The notes beneath the pieces are model-generated. The model was not told the DNA's origin, made no database searches, and was given only the letters and a program-made list of their open reading frames with translations. A DNA stretch of 64,000 nucleotides, taken from contig NZ_QKSM01000011.1 in assembly GCF_003234185.1 (NCBI RefSeq), forward strand, positions 26,888 to 90,887, in the 5' to 3' direction. This DNA is from Curtobacterium sp. MCSS17_008. Lineage in GTDB: Bacteria > Actinomycetota > Actinomycetes > Actinomycetales > Microbacteriaceae. Position numbers and translations under genes: made by a program. Positions 17,157 through 25,971 of the stretch are shown piece by piece; within the stretch, counting starts at the first letter, position 1, and each line of letters begins with the position of its first letter.

Positions 17157-18665
17157 TCAGCGCGGGCGGTGTCCCCGTGGCACCGAGCCGTCGCCGGGGT
17201 CGTACCCGGTGTCGCGCAGCACGGGGATCGCCGTCGTGTCGTTGTGGACCGAGTGCACCGTGACCCGGCGTGCCCGTCGCAGGGCCCGCCGCGCGCCGGG
17301 CGTCGCCACGAGGCCGCCGAGCACGAGCCCCGCGCCGATGCCGAGCGCCACCGAGACCGCCGCCACGAAGTCGAGCGCCGCCCCGGACGACCCGGACATG
17401 AAGTGCAGCAGGGCGTTCGACACCGCGACACCGGGCAGCAGGGCGCCGCAGAAGGCCGGTACCGCGATCGCCGCCACGGCCGTCCGCATCCGCGCCGCAG
17501 CGATGGTGGACAGCACGCCGAGCAGCACCGAGGCGATGAAGGTCGCCCCGAGCAGCGGCATGCCGAGGTGCCGGAGTTCCCAGAGGAACGCCCCGGCGGT
17601 CACCGAGAACAGCACCGCCACGGGGATCACCCGGGCGCTGGCCTGCTGCACGAAGCAGTTCGCGGCGGCCGACACCACGGTCAGGGACAGCGACGCCCAC
17701 AGCGGCAGCGGCTGCAGGACGATGCCGGACGGGTCGACCTCGATGCGAAGCCACTGCAGGACCGCGATGCCGGCGGGGACGCCCACGACGATCGCGGCGA
17801 TCACCAGCACGATGTAGAACGCCCGGGCGACCGCCATCGCGCGGAAGCCCGAGATGGCGTCCTGCGCCCAGGTCACGAGCGACACGTGCGGCAGCAGCAG
17901 CACCACGAGTGCCGCGACCATGGTGGCTGCGCCGGTCGGGGTCAGCACACCGCCCCAGATCGCCAGGGTCCCGAGCGCCGAGGCCACCGCCGCCTGCGTG
18001 CCCGACACGAAGAACTGCGGGAAGCCCCGCCCGGTCAGCCAGCGGCCGGACACGATGATCCCGAGCATGAGCACGAACGCGCCGAGGCCGGCACGCCAGC
18101 CGCCGCCGGCCTGCATCGCGATCGAGGTGCCGAGGACCGACAGGCCGACGTCGGCGAGCCAGGTCGGCCAGCGGGTGGGCAGGCGCAGCACGGCCACGAG
18201 GGCGCTCACCGCGCTCGTCATGTCGCGCTCACCGTGCACCAGGTCGTCGACGATCTGGTTCGCCCGCGCGAGCCGGTCCAGGTCCGAGCCGTCGGACTGC
18301 ACCGTGCGGACCTTCACCAGCGGCGGCTGGTCGGCGGGCGCGTACTGGATCGTCACCGAGCTGCCGGAGAAGTCGAGGTCGAGGGGCGCGAGGTTCCACT
18401 TCGTCGACACGGCGACCACCGCGGTCTCGACGCTGCGGGTGTCCGCGCCCGAGGCGAGCATCACCTCGGCCAGGTCGAGGCAGAAGTCGACGATCTGCAC
18501 CGGCGAGTACTGCTCGCGGGGGCGGGTGTCGGGGGAGACGTCCTCGTAGATCGTGCCGCGGAGCCGGGCACGGGCGTCGCGGATGTCGTGCTGTGCGAGG
18601 TTGCGGACGCGCGGCCGGGGCGGGCGCCCGGGCCGTGGGACGCCGGGGAGGAACTGCTCGGCCAT
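17157..18665 (-). CDS. Threonine/serine exporter family protein (ThrE-like)
   Basis: 502-residue membrane protein. Residues 60-220 form the cytosolic ThrE_1 (DUF1212) part with DFCLDLAEVMLASGADTRSVETAV. The C-terminal two thirds contain about ten hydrophobic helices of the ThrE and ThrE_2 modules fused in one chain. Homologues export threonine or serine in Corynebacterium (established for ThrE). The start at 18665 is chosen because CACCAT lies six bases upstream and an overlapping upstream ATG meets a stop at once. The C-terminus is hydrophilic. The substrate is inferred only. Confidence 0.87.
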   Translation of the reverse strand: MAEQFLPGVPRPGRPPRPRVRNLAQHDIRDARARLRGTIYEDVSPDTRPREQYSPVQIVDFCLDLAEVMLASGADTRSVETAVVAVSTKWNLAPLDLDFSGSSVTIQYAPADQPPLVKVRTVQSDGSDLDRLARANQIVDDLVHGERDMTSAVSALVAVLRLPTRWPTWLADVGLSVLGTSIAMQAGGGWRAGLGAFVLMLGIIVSGRWLTGRGFPQFFVSGTQAAVASALGTLAIWGGVLTPTGAATMVAALVVLLLPHVSLVTWAQDAISGFRAMAVARAFYIVLVIAAIVVGVPAGIAVLQWLRIEVDPSGIVLQPLPLWASLSLTVVSAAANCFVQQASARVIPVAVLFSVTAGAFLWELRHLGMPLLGATFIASVLLGVLSTIAAARMRTAVAAIAVPAFCGALLPGVAVSNALLHFMSGSSGAALDFVAAVSVALGIGAGLVLGGLVATPGARRALRRARRVTVHSVHNDTTAIPVLRDTGYDPGDGSVPRGHRPR

Positions 18666-18720
18666 CAGACCATGGTGCCAGCCGCCCGGACACGAGTCCG
18701 GACGTGCGCTGAACGCGTGG

Positions 18721-19098
18721 TCAGCGGCGTCGGACGCTGAGTCGTCCGAGCGCGAAGGCGACGACGACGGCACCCACGAGCACGAGCACCTGCCCGGTGC
18801 GCTCCTGCCAGGGGTGCACGTTCGGCAGGAACGTCGTGTCGGACAGTGGCGCGTACGCGAAGTACCCGAACGACGGGTTCGGCGCGGCGAGGAGGAGGAC
18901 GACACCGGCCACGAGCAGGGCGATCCCCGCCAGGAGGGCGCGCAGCGTCCGTGCCCGAGCGAGGAGCGCGGCGCTGACCACCGCGACGATGCCGCCGACC
19001 AGTGCGAGGACCGTCCCGGCGACGACCAGCCCGTCGAGGTCCCCGGCGACGAAGGCGGGTACCGACAGACGGACGGGAGGCGCGGTGCCAGCTGGCAC
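18721..19098 (-). CDS. Small membrane protein, start uncertain
   Basis: Up to 125 residues with three hydrophobic segments: GLVVAGTVLALVGGIVAVVS, LLAGIALLVAGVVLLLAAP and GQVLVLVGAVVVAFALGRL. A hydrophilic external loop (PSFGYFAYAPLSDTTFLPNV) lies before the last. It ends RLSVRRR. The only in-frame GTG that includes the first helix is at 19098, inside the palindromic terminator of the preceding osmC gene. True translation may start at a CTG downstream of the hairpin. I do not recognise the family. Confidence 0.6.
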   Translation of the reverse strand: MPAGTAPPVRLSVPAFVAGDLDGLVVAGTVLALVGGIVAVVSAALLARARTLRALLAGIALLVAGVVLLLAAPNPSFGYFAYAPLSDTTFLPNVHPWQERTGQVLVLVGAVVVAFALGRLSVRRR

Positions 19099-19115
19099 CG
19101 CGCCTCCCGTCCGTC
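19068..19115. terminator. 48-bp perfect palindrome, terminator of osmC
   Basis: Bases 19068-19091 are exactly complementary to 19092-19115. It is nearly identical to the element at 41167 and shares the GACGGGAGGC core with two others. It starts 12 bases after the osmC stop. Confidence 0.9.
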
Positions 19116-19127
19116 AGCTGGTGACGA

Positions 19128-19568
19128 CTACTGCTCGAAGGTCGCCTTGAGCTCGATGTCGACGCCGGTGAGCGCCTTGGAGACCGGGCAGGTCGCCTTG
19201 GCCTCGTCGGCGGCCTTGAGGAAGGCGGCCTCGTCGATGCCGGAGACCTCGCCGTTGACGGTGAGGGTGATGCCGGTGAGCTTGAAGCCGCCCGCGCTGT
19301 CCGGGCCGAGCGAGACGTCGGCCTTGACGTCGAGGGCCTCGACGGTGCCGCCGGCCTCGCCGAGGATCGCGGAGAACTGCATCGCGTAGCAGGCCGAGTG
19401 GGCCGCGGCGATGAGCTCCTCGGGGCTGGTGGTGCCACCGGCCTCGTCCGCGGCGCGCTTCGGGAAGGAGACGTCGTACGTGCCGACCTTCGAGCTCGAC
19501 AGCTCGACCTGACCGGAACCGTCGTTGAGGCCGCCCTGCCAGGCGGTACGTGCGGTGCGCGTGGGCAT
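19128..19568 (-). CDS. OsmC/Ohr family peroxiredoxin
   Basis: 146-residue thiol peroxidase that reduces organic hydroperoxides. The two reactive cysteines are Cys60 (AAAHSACYAMQFS) and Cys127 (ATCPVSKAL); the sequence groups with OsmC rather than Ohr. The ATG follows AAAGGAG at good spacing. A 16-bp inverted repeat at 19622-19637 lies in the upstream region and may be an operator. The palindromic terminator at 19068 ends the unit. Confidence 0.92.
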   Translation of the reverse strand: MPTRTARTAWQGGLNDGSGQVELSSSKVGTYDVSFPKRAADEAGGTTSPEELIAAAHSACYAMQFSAILGEAGGTVEALDVKADVSLGPDSAGGFKLTGITLTVNGEVSGIDEAAFLKAADEAKATCPVSKALTGVDIELKATFEQ

Positions 19569-19621
19569 AGCCGCTCCTTTCGTTGGGGGAGGCCCCGTTC
19601 AGGGCCGTGGCCAGTCAATCG

Positions 19622-19637
19622 GAGAACGCTCGTTCTC
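19622..19637. promoter_or_regulatory. Inverted repeat upstream of osmC
   Basis: GAGAACG (19622-19628) and CGTTCTC (19631-19637) are perfect 7-bp arms around CT. The core GAAC-N4-GTTC equals the central part of the actinobacterial LexA box (established motif), though the flanks differ. Confidence 0.45.
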
Positions 19638-19695
19638 GCAACCGGCTCTCGGGGAAGACGCAGGCGGCCGCGCGGAGGGGTCGGCGTGCCCGTCC

Positions 19696-19748
19696 ATGGA
19701 GCAGGAAACGTCGAGCGAGCTGAGCGCACTCGACGTCTTCTGCTCCAT
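19696..19748. terminator. Long imperfect hairpin after the GntR operon
   Basis: Arms 19696-19715 and 19729-19748 match at 18 of 20 positions around a 13-base loop. It lies 62 bases after the gntR stop (minus strand), so it can end that operon. Confidence 0.65.
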
Positions 19749-19810
19749 CAACGACGGCCGAGCCGTGGCGGACGCCGTGGGGGAGTGCCACGCCAGGGTC
19801 CGGGGCCGCG

Positions 19811-20512
19811 TCAGGCGGCGGGACCGACCTCGCGCAGGGCGTCGGCCTGCTCCGGGGACGAGCGTGCGGCGTAGCCGATCCGGCTCTCCCGCACGTGCCA
19901 CGCCATCCGCTCGGCCGCCTGCTCCACGTCGCCCGCGTCGATCGCGGCGAGGATCCGTCGGTGGTCGGGCCACAGCCGCTTGCCGCGCGAGGAGGTGTCG
20001 AGCGCGTACAGCCACTCGATCTTCCGCGACAACTGGCGGAGCAGGGTCGCGAGCGTCGAGCTGCCCGACAACTCGGCGACGAGCAGGTGGAACCGCTCGT
20101 TGAGGTCCACGAGCAGGTCGAGCTCGTCCCGCTCGACCGCCGCGTCGCCGGCGTCGAGGACGGCTCCGAGCTCGCGGCGGACGCGCCACCAGTCCTCCGG
20201 CGGGGTCGCTGCGTCGAACAGCGTCCTGGCGCGGGTCGCGGCCCGGCGGGCGGTGGCGGTCTCCAGTGACTCGCGGACCGCGAACAGGTCGTCGGCCTCG
20301 TCGAACGGGATCTCGGCGATCCGGGAGCCGACGTTCGGGCGGGAGACGACGAAGCCCTCGCCCTCGAGCCCGCGGAGTGCCTCGCGGACCGGCACCCGGG
20401 AGACCCCGTGGCGCTCCGCGAGGAACGCCTCGGTGACCCGGGTGCCGGGCTGCAGCGCACCGGTCACGATGTCGTGGCGGATGGCGTCGATGACGCTCGT
20501 GGCGTTCAGCAC
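19811..20512 (-). CDS. GntR family regulator (FCD type) of the peptide/GGT operon
   Basis: 233-residue regulator. The wHTH is at about 5-70 (IRHDIVTGALQPGTRVTEAFLAERHGVSRVPVREALRGLEGEGFV). The FCD effector domain (about 75-215) has DLNERFHLLVAEL and a late His (WPDHRRILAAI, MAWHVRESR) that fit the metal-binding triad of FCD proteins. It is the last gene of the minus-strand operon, 46 bases after the ABC ATPase. FCD regulators bind palindromes of the NTGTATACAN type; such motifs occur at 27690 and 27721 upstream of the operon, so it is the likely local repressor. Confidence 0.87.
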   Translation of the reverse strand: MLNATSVIDAIRHDIVTGALQPGTRVTEAFLAERHGVSRVPVREALRGLEGEGFVVSRPNVGSRIAEIPFDEADDLFAVRESLETATARRAATRARTLFDAATPPEDWWRVRRELGAVLDAGDAAVERDELDLLVDLNERFHLLVAELSGSSTLATLLRQLSRKIEWLYALDTSSRGKRLWPDHRRILAAIDAGDVEQAAERMAWHVRESRIGYAARSSPEQADALREVGPAA

Positions 20513-20558
20513 GGTGCCGATCGTGCCACACCGTCTCGTCGCGGGGCGCCGTGCGTCG

Positions 20559-22250
20559 TCACGCGGCGGCCTCGGCGAGCGAGCGACCCGGGATCGCGTC
20601 GAGCAGGTCCTTCGTGTACTGCTCCTGCGGGTCGTCGAACACCGCCGCGACGCTGCCCCGCTCGACGACCTCGCCGCGGCGCATCACCACGACGTCGTCC
20701 GCGATCCTCCGGACGACCCCGAGGTCGTGCGTGATGAAGAGGTAGCTCAGCCCGAGCCGGTCCTGCAGCTCGTCGAGCAGGGCCAGGATCTGCTCCTGCA
20801 CGAGCACGTCGAGCGCCGAGACCGCCTCGTCGAGGATGATCAGCTCCGGCTCGAGCGCCAGCGCGCGGGCGATCGCGACGCGCTGTCGCTGCCCGCCGGA
20901 CAGCTCGTTCGGCCGGAGCTGCGCGACCTCACGGGGGAGTGCGACCTGCTCGAGGAGCGTGCACACCCGTTCGGTGCGCGATGCCCGGTCACCGATCCCG
21001 AACACCCGCAGGGGCTCGTCGATGATCCGCTCGATCGTCGACGTCGGGTCGAGCGACCCGTACGGGTCCTGGAACACGGGCTGCACCCGGCGCCGGATCT
21101 CCCGCCGCTCGGCGCCGCGCGCCGTCCCGATCGACTTCCCGTCGACGAGCGCGGTGCCCGAGGTCGGTGTCTCGAGCCCGAGCACGATCCGCGCGACCGT
21201 CGTCTTGCCCGAGCCGGACTCGCCGACGACCGCGGTGGTCGTGCCGCGGCGGACGGCGAACGACACCCCGTCGGCGGCGCGGAGGGTGCCCGCGCCGCGT
21301 CCGCGCAGCGTGTACTCCTTCACCAGGTCGGAGACGACGAGGATCGGCTCGCCCGCCGCGGCGGGCTCGGGAGCGACCCCGGACAGTGCGGGTGCCGCCG
21401 CGATGAGCCGCTTCGTGTACTCGTGCTGCGGGTCACGGAGGATCGCCTCCGGCGCGCCCTGCTCGACGATCTCGCCGTCGAGCATGACGACGACGCGGTC
21501 GGTCCGGTCCGCCGCGACCCCGAGGTCGTGCGTCACGAACAGCAGCGTCGTGCCGTGCTGGTCCACCAGGGTCTGCAGGTGGTCGAGGATCTGCCGCTGC
21601 ACCGTCACGTCGAGTGCGCTGGTCGGCTCGTCGGCGATGAGCAGCTCGGGCTGACGGGCGAGCGCCACCGCGATGAGGATCCGCTGCCGCATGCCGCCGG
21701 AGAACTCGTGCGGGTACTGGTCGGCGCGACGCGAGGCCTCGGGGATCCCGGCCTCGGTCATGAGCGCCACGACCCGCTGCCGGATCGCCGAGCGACCCCG
21801 GAGCCCGCCGGCACGCAGCGCGTCGGCGATCTGCGCGCCGACCCGCATCGACGGGTTGAGGTTCGTCGACGGGTCCTGCGGCACCAGGCCGATCCGCCCG
21901 CCCCGGACGCGCCGCATGAGCGATTCGTCGGCGTGCGCGATGTCGTCGTCGCCGAGTCGGATCTCGCCGCCGGTGATGTGCCCGGCACCGGGCAGCAGCC
22001 GGAGCAGCGCCGCGATGAGCGTCGACTTGCCCGACCCGGACTGGCCGACGATCGCGACGCGCTCGCCGCGGCGGACGTCGAGGTCGACGCCGTGCAGGAC
22101 CTCGCGGTCGCCGAACGCGACCCGCAGGTCGCGCACCGACAGCAGGTGGTCGCGCCCGGTCGCCGCGTGCGCGGCGTGTGCGGGCTGCTCGGCCGGGAGG
22201 CCCGTGGTGCGTCCGTCGTGCATGGTCCGGTCCTCAGCGTCCTGCGGCAT
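20559..22250 (-). CDS. Fused dipeptide/oligopeptide ABC transporter ATP-binding protein
   Basis: 563-residue protein containing two complete ABC ATPase domains, equal to DppD and DppF in one chain. Walker A motifs: GQSGSGKST (69-77) and GESGSGKTT (343-351). Signatures: FSGGMRQR (183-190) and LSGGQRQR in the second half. Walker B motifs: LLIADEP and LIILDEA. The second Walker B reads DEA instead of the usual DEP. The protein powers uptake by the two permeases upstream. The start at 22250 overlaps the ggt stop by 17 bases and has GAGGAG nine bases before it; ATG 22223 is an alternative. Confidence 0.92.
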   Translation of the reverse strand: MPQDAEDRTMHDGRTTGLPAEQPAHAAHAATGRDHLLSVRDLRVAFGDREVLHGVDLDVRRGERVAIVGQSGSGKSTLIAALLRLLPGAGHITGGEIRLGDDDIAHADESLMRRVRGGRIGLVPQDPSTNLNPSMRVGAQIADALRAGGLRGRSAIRQRVVALMTEAGIPEASRRADQYPHEFSGGMRQRILIAVALARQPELLIADEPTSALDVTVQRQILDHLQTLVDQHGTTLLFVTHDLGVAADRTDRVVVMLDGEIVEQGAPEAILRDPQHEYTKRLIAAAPALSGVAPEPAAAGEPILVVSDLVKEYTLRGRGAGTLRAADGVSFAVRRGTTTAVVGESGSGKTTVARIVLGLETPTSGTALVDGKSIGTARGAERREIRRRVQPVFQDPYGSLDPTSTIERIIDEPLRVFGIGDRASRTERVCTLLEQVALPREVAQLRPNELSGGQRQRVAIARALALEPELIILDEAVSALDVLVQEQILALLDELQDRLGLSYLFITHDLGVVRRIADDVVVMRRGEVVERGSVAAVFDDPQEQYTKDLLDAIPGRSLAEAAA

Positions 22251-24141
22251 AGCCCTGTGCTCCTCGTGGGTTGGCGGCGGCGCCCATGACGCCGGTGTCG
22301 GGGTCGCGCGTCACGCACGACAGGCGGCCGAGCGACCAGTCGCCGGCGCGGGTGACGACGTGGCCGAGCTCCTCGAGCCCGGTGATGACGTCGTCGCCCA
22401 GGCGGTCCTCGACGACGAGGCCGCCGGGGGTCCAGGTGCGCGGCCAGAACGACCCCGGGAACGACGTCGTGTGCAGTGCGGGGGCGTCGATCGCCTGCTG
22501 GGGGGAGTACCCGCCGACGATCGTGCGGAGCAGGTACAGCAGCTGCCACTGGTCCTGCTGGTCGCCGCCGGGGGAGCCGAGCGCCACGACCGGCTCCCCG
22601 TCACGGAGGACGAGCGTCGGCGTCAGCGTGGTGCGCGGTCGTGCCCCGGGACGGAGCGTCGAAGCCGTGCCCTCCTCGAGCCAGGTCATCTGCAGGCGGG
22701 TGCCGAGGCAGAACCCGAGCCCGGGGATCGTCGGGGACGACTGCAGCCACCCGCCGGACGGCGTGGCGCTGACGATGTTGCCCCAGCGGTCGACGACGTC
22801 GATGTGGCACGTGTCGCCCCGTGTCTCGCCGGTCTCCATGACGATCGGCTCGCCGCGGTCCTCGGCCGTCGGGGCGTCCTCAGCGGGTGCCGCGACGGCG
22901 TCACCCCTGGCGCCCGGCACGGTGGGTTCGCCCACGCCCGCGATCGGTTCACCACCGGGCGTGTAGGTCTCGCGGAGCGGGGGGAGCGTGCCGGCCGCGA
23001 CCGAGACCGAACCCGACCGGAACTCGTGCGACGCGCGGTCGCCGATCAGGGCGCGACGTTCGTCGGAGTAGGCGTCGGAGAGCAACTCGGCCATCGGGAC
23101 GTCGCGCTCGCCGTAGTGCGCCTCGCGGTCGGCCAGGGCGAGCTTCTGCGCCTCGGCGATCGTGTGCGCACCGAGGACGGTCGACGGGTCGAGCCGGTCG
23201 TCGTCGAGGGGGTCGAGCAGGCGGAGGGTCTGCAGGAGCGCCGGACCCTGGCCCCAGGGCCCGGTCTTCGCGATCGTGTGCCCGCGGAACTCGGCGGTGG
23301 TCGCGGGCTCGGTCGACGCGCGGAACGCCGCCGTGTCCGACGCGCGGATCACCCCGGCGTGGTCGCTGCCCGACGCGTGCCGGTGCGGGGCGCGGACGAA
23401 CGCGTCGATCGCCTGCGCGACGAAGCCCTCGGCCCACTCGGTGCGGGCGGCCTCGATCCGGGCGACGCGCGCGTCGGCCGTCGCGTCCCCGGCCGCGTCG
23501 ACACCGGATCCGGCCTGCACGAGCCGGTCGAGCACCCCGGCCCACGCCTCGTTGCGCACGATCGCCCCGGGTGTCGGCACGCTGCCTCCCGGCAGCCACT
23601 GCTCGGCGGAGGACGGCCAGTGGTCGCGGAACAGGTCCTGCACGGTGGCGATCGTGGCGACCACCCGCGGGGCGACCGGGTGGCCGTCGCGGGCGTACCC
23701 GATCGCGGGGGCGAGCACGTCGGCGAGCTCCCACGTGCCGTGCTCGGCGAGGAGCAGCAGCCAGGCGTCGACGGCGCCGGGGACGGCGGCCGCCAGGGCG
23801 CCCGCGCCCGGGACCAGGTCGAGGCCCTCGGCCCGGAAGTGCTCGGGTGTCGCGCCTGCCGGGGCCGGTCCCTGGCCCATCAGGACCGTGGGGGTCTTGT
23901 CGGAGGCCGTCGCGAAGACGGCGGTCACGTCACCGCCGGGCCCGTTGAGGTGCGGTTCGACGACGTGCAGGACGAACGCGCCGGCGACGGCGGCGTCGAA
24001 GGCGTTGCCACCGCGCTCCAGGACCGACTGCGCCGTCGCGGTCGCGATCCAGTGCGTCGACGCGGTCATCCCGAAGGTGCCCTGCAGGTCCGGCCGGGTG
24101 GTCTCGACCGGTGGTGCGGTGAAGGCGGGGTTGGTGCTCAT
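22234..24141 (-). CDS. ggt: Gamma-glutamyltransferase family hydrolase
   Basis: 635-residue Ntn-hydrolase precursor of the gamma-glutamyltransferase family, which cleaves gamma-glutamyl bonds. The autoprocessing and nucleophile residue is Thr444 in GDTCHIDVVDRWGN. The N-terminal half has HWIATATAQSVLERGGNAFDAAVA, and substrate-site GPGGD is at 68-71. No signal peptide is visible, so unlike classical GGT it probably acts in the cytoplasm, as in YwrD-like members. It sits inside a peptide ABC operon, 4 bases after the second permease gene. This suggests that imported gamma-glutamyl compounds are cut after uptake (inference). Confidence 0.9.
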   Translation of the reverse strand: MSTNPAFTAPPVETTRPDLQGTFGMTASTHWIATATAQSVLERGGNAFDAAVAGAFVLHVVEPHLNGPGGDVTAVFATASDKTPTVLMGQGPAPAGATPEHFRAEGLDLVPGAGALAAAVPGAVDAWLLLLAEHGTWELADVLAPAIGYARDGHPVAPRVVATIATVQDLFRDHWPSSAEQWLPGGSVPTPGAIVRNEAWAGVLDRLVQAGSGVDAAGDATADARVARIEAARTEWAEGFVAQAIDAFVRAPHRHASGSDHAGVIRASDTAAFRASTEPATTAEFRGHTIAKTGPWGQGPALLQTLRLLDPLDDDRLDPSTVLGAHTIAEAQKLALADREAHYGERDVPMAELLSDAYSDERRALIGDRASHEFRSGSVSVAAGTLPPLRETYTPGGEPIAGVGEPTVPGARGDAVAAPAEDAPTAEDRGEPIVMETGETRGDTCHIDVVDRWGNIVSATPSGGWLQSSPTIPGLGFCLGTRLQMTWLEEGTASTLRPGARPRTTLTPTLVLRDGEPVVALGSPGGDQQDQWQLLYLLRTIVGGYSPQQAIDAPALHTTSFPGSFWPRTWTPGGLVVEDRLGDDVITGLEELGHVVTRAGDWSLGRLSCVTRDPDTGVMGAAANPRGAQGYAAGR

Positions 24142-24145
24142 GGTG

Positions 24146-25021
24146 CTACTTCCGGTCCGAGGCGGTGGGGTCGAGGGCGTCGCGCAGGGCGTCGCCGAAC
24201 AGGTTGAAGCCGAGGCAGATGACCGCGATCGCGACGCCGGGCACCACGGCCGCCCACGGTGCCTGACCGAGGTACTGCTGCGCGTCCGAGAGCATGATGC
24301 CGAGGCTCGGGGTGGGCGGCTGGATGCCGAGGCCGAGGAAGGACAGCAGCGCTTCGCCGATGACCGCGACCGGCATGATCACCGTCGCCTGCACGATGAT
24401 CGCCGAGACGCAGTTCGGCAGGACGTGCTGCGCGATGATCCGCGCACCGCCGGCGTCGAGGGTCTTCGCGCTCGTGACGAAGTCGGCGCTCGTGATCCGC
24501 AGGGTCTCGCCGCGGACGATGCGGATCATCGCCGGCACGTGCGAGATGCCGATCGCGACGACCGCGTTCGTCAGGCTCGGACCGCTGATCGCCGCGAGGC
24601 CCACCGCGATGATGAGGAACGGGAAGGCGAGCGCGACGTCCGTGAGACGGCTGATGATCGCGTCGAGCCAGCGCCAGTACCCGGCGAGCAGGCCGAGCGG
24701 GGTGCCCACCACGACCGCGAGCAGCACCGAGAGCACACCGACGACGAGCGAGACGCGGATGCCGTACAGGGTGCGGGACAGGATGTCGCGACCGAGGTCG
24801 TCGGTGCCGAACCCGAAGCCGACGGTGAACGGCACCTGGAACGGCAGGTCGAAGTGCGTCGCGGTGGGGTCGTGCGGGGCGACGAGCGGTGCGGCGACCC
24901 CGGCGAGCACGACGACGGCGAGCATGATGCCACCCGTCATGCCGAGCCGGTTCGTCCGGACCTGCTTCCAGACACGACCGCGGCTCGAGCCGAGGTCGAA
25001 CGGCGCGGTGATCGTGGTCAC
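24146..25021 (-). CDS. Peptide ABC transporter permease (DppC-like)
   Basis: 291-residue inner membrane permease with six helices and the N-terminal OppC_N segment (VRTNRLGMTGGIMLAVVVLAGVAAPLVAPHDP). The EAA-type loop is KTLDAGGARIIAQHVLPNC near residue 190. The GTG at 25021 overlaps the stop of the upstream permease (GTGA), so the two are translationally coupled. It pairs with the DppB-like protein to form the channel driven by the fused ATPase. Confidence 0.92.
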   Translation of the reverse strand: MTTITAPFDLGSSRGRVWKQVRTNRLGMTGGIMLAVVVLAGVAAPLVAPHDPTATHFDLPFQVPFTVGFGFGTDDLGRDILSRTLYGIRVSLVVGVLSVLLAVVVGTPLGLLAGYWRWLDAIISRLTDVALAFPFLIIAVGLAAISGPSLTNAVVAIGISHVPAMIRIVRGETLRITSADFVTSAKTLDAGGARIIAQHVLPNCVSAIIVQATVIMPVAVIGEALLSFLGLGIQPPTPSLGIMLSDAQQYLGQAPWAAVVPGVAIAVICLGFNLFGDALRDALDPTASDRK

Positions 25022-25971
25022 TGGGTGCCTCCCAGGCGGATCTTCGGGTTGATGACGGAGTACAGGACGTCGACGGCGAAGTTGATGAGGACGTACCCGA
25101 GGGTGATCACGAGCACGACGGCCTGGATCACCGGGTAGTCGCGCGTGAAGACGGCGTCGAGCGTGAGCTTGCCGAAGCCGGGGAGCGCGAAGATCCGCTC
25201 CGTGACGACGGCGCCCGAGATGAGTCCGCCCAGCTGCAGGCCGACGATCGTGACGACGACGATCATCGAGTTCCGCAGGCCGTAGCGGAACAGCACCCGC
25301 GGACGGCTCAGCCCCTTCGCGCGGGCGGTCCGGACGAAGTCGGTCTTCATCGTCTCGATCATCGACGCGCGGGTCTGCCGCATGATGACCGCGGCCAGCG
25401 AGGTGCCGAGGATGAGGGCCGGCAGCGTCAGGTGGTGCAGCGCCCCGATCGGGTCGCTCGTCATCGGGACGTACCCGGACGCCGGGAACCAGCCGAGGCC
25501 GGCGGCGAGCCAGACGATCGCGAGGATGCCGAGCCAGAAGTTCGGCACGCTCAGGCCGACCAGCGCGGCGGCGTTCGCCATCCACTCGGGCCAGCGACCG
25601 CGGTAGCGCTCGGCGAGGGTGCCGAGGGCGACACCGACGACGACCGCGACGACGATCGCGTACAGCGCGAGCCAGAGCGTGACGGGGAGCGTCGAGCCGA
25701 GGAGCTCGGTGACCGGGGTGCCGGTCCGGGTCGACTGCCCGAAGTCGCCCTGCAGCGCGTTGACCACGAAGCGCCAGTACTGCACGACGAGGGAGTCGTC
25801 GAGGCCGAGGTCGGCGCGGACCGCGGCGAGCCGTTCGGGGCTCGCCTCCTCACCCGCGAGCGCCAGCGCCGGGTCGCCCGGCAGCTGCCGGACCCCGAAG
25901 AAGACCACGATCGAGGCGAGGACCAGCGTGAGCGCCGCCTGCCAGAGCCGGGTCACCACGTACCGGATCAC
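25018..25971 (-). CDS. Peptide ABC transporter permease (DppB-like)
   Basis: 317-residue permease, MIRYVVTRLWQAALTLVLASIVVFFGVRQLPGDPA, the standard DppB/OppB N-terminus. It has six membrane helices and the EAA loop ARAKGLSRPRVLFRYGLRNS near residue 225. The start GTG (25971) overlaps the stop of the solute-binding protein gene by GTGA, so the first three genes are coupled. Confidence 0.92.
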   Translation of the reverse strand: MIRYVVTRLWQAALTLVLASIVVFFGVRQLPGDPALALAGEEASPERLAAVRADLGLDDSLVVQYWRFVVNALQGDFGQSTRTGTPVTELLGSTLPVTLWLALYAIVVAVVVGVALGTLAERYRGRWPEWMANAAALVGLSVPNFWLGILAIVWLAAGLGWFPASGYVPMTSDPIGALHHLTLPALILGTSLAAVIMRQTRASMIETMKTDFVRTARAKGLSRPRVLFRYGLRNSMIVVVTIVGLQLGGLISGAVVTERIFALPGFGKLTLDAVFTRDYPVIQAVVLVITLGYVLINFAVDVLYSVINPKIRLGGTQ

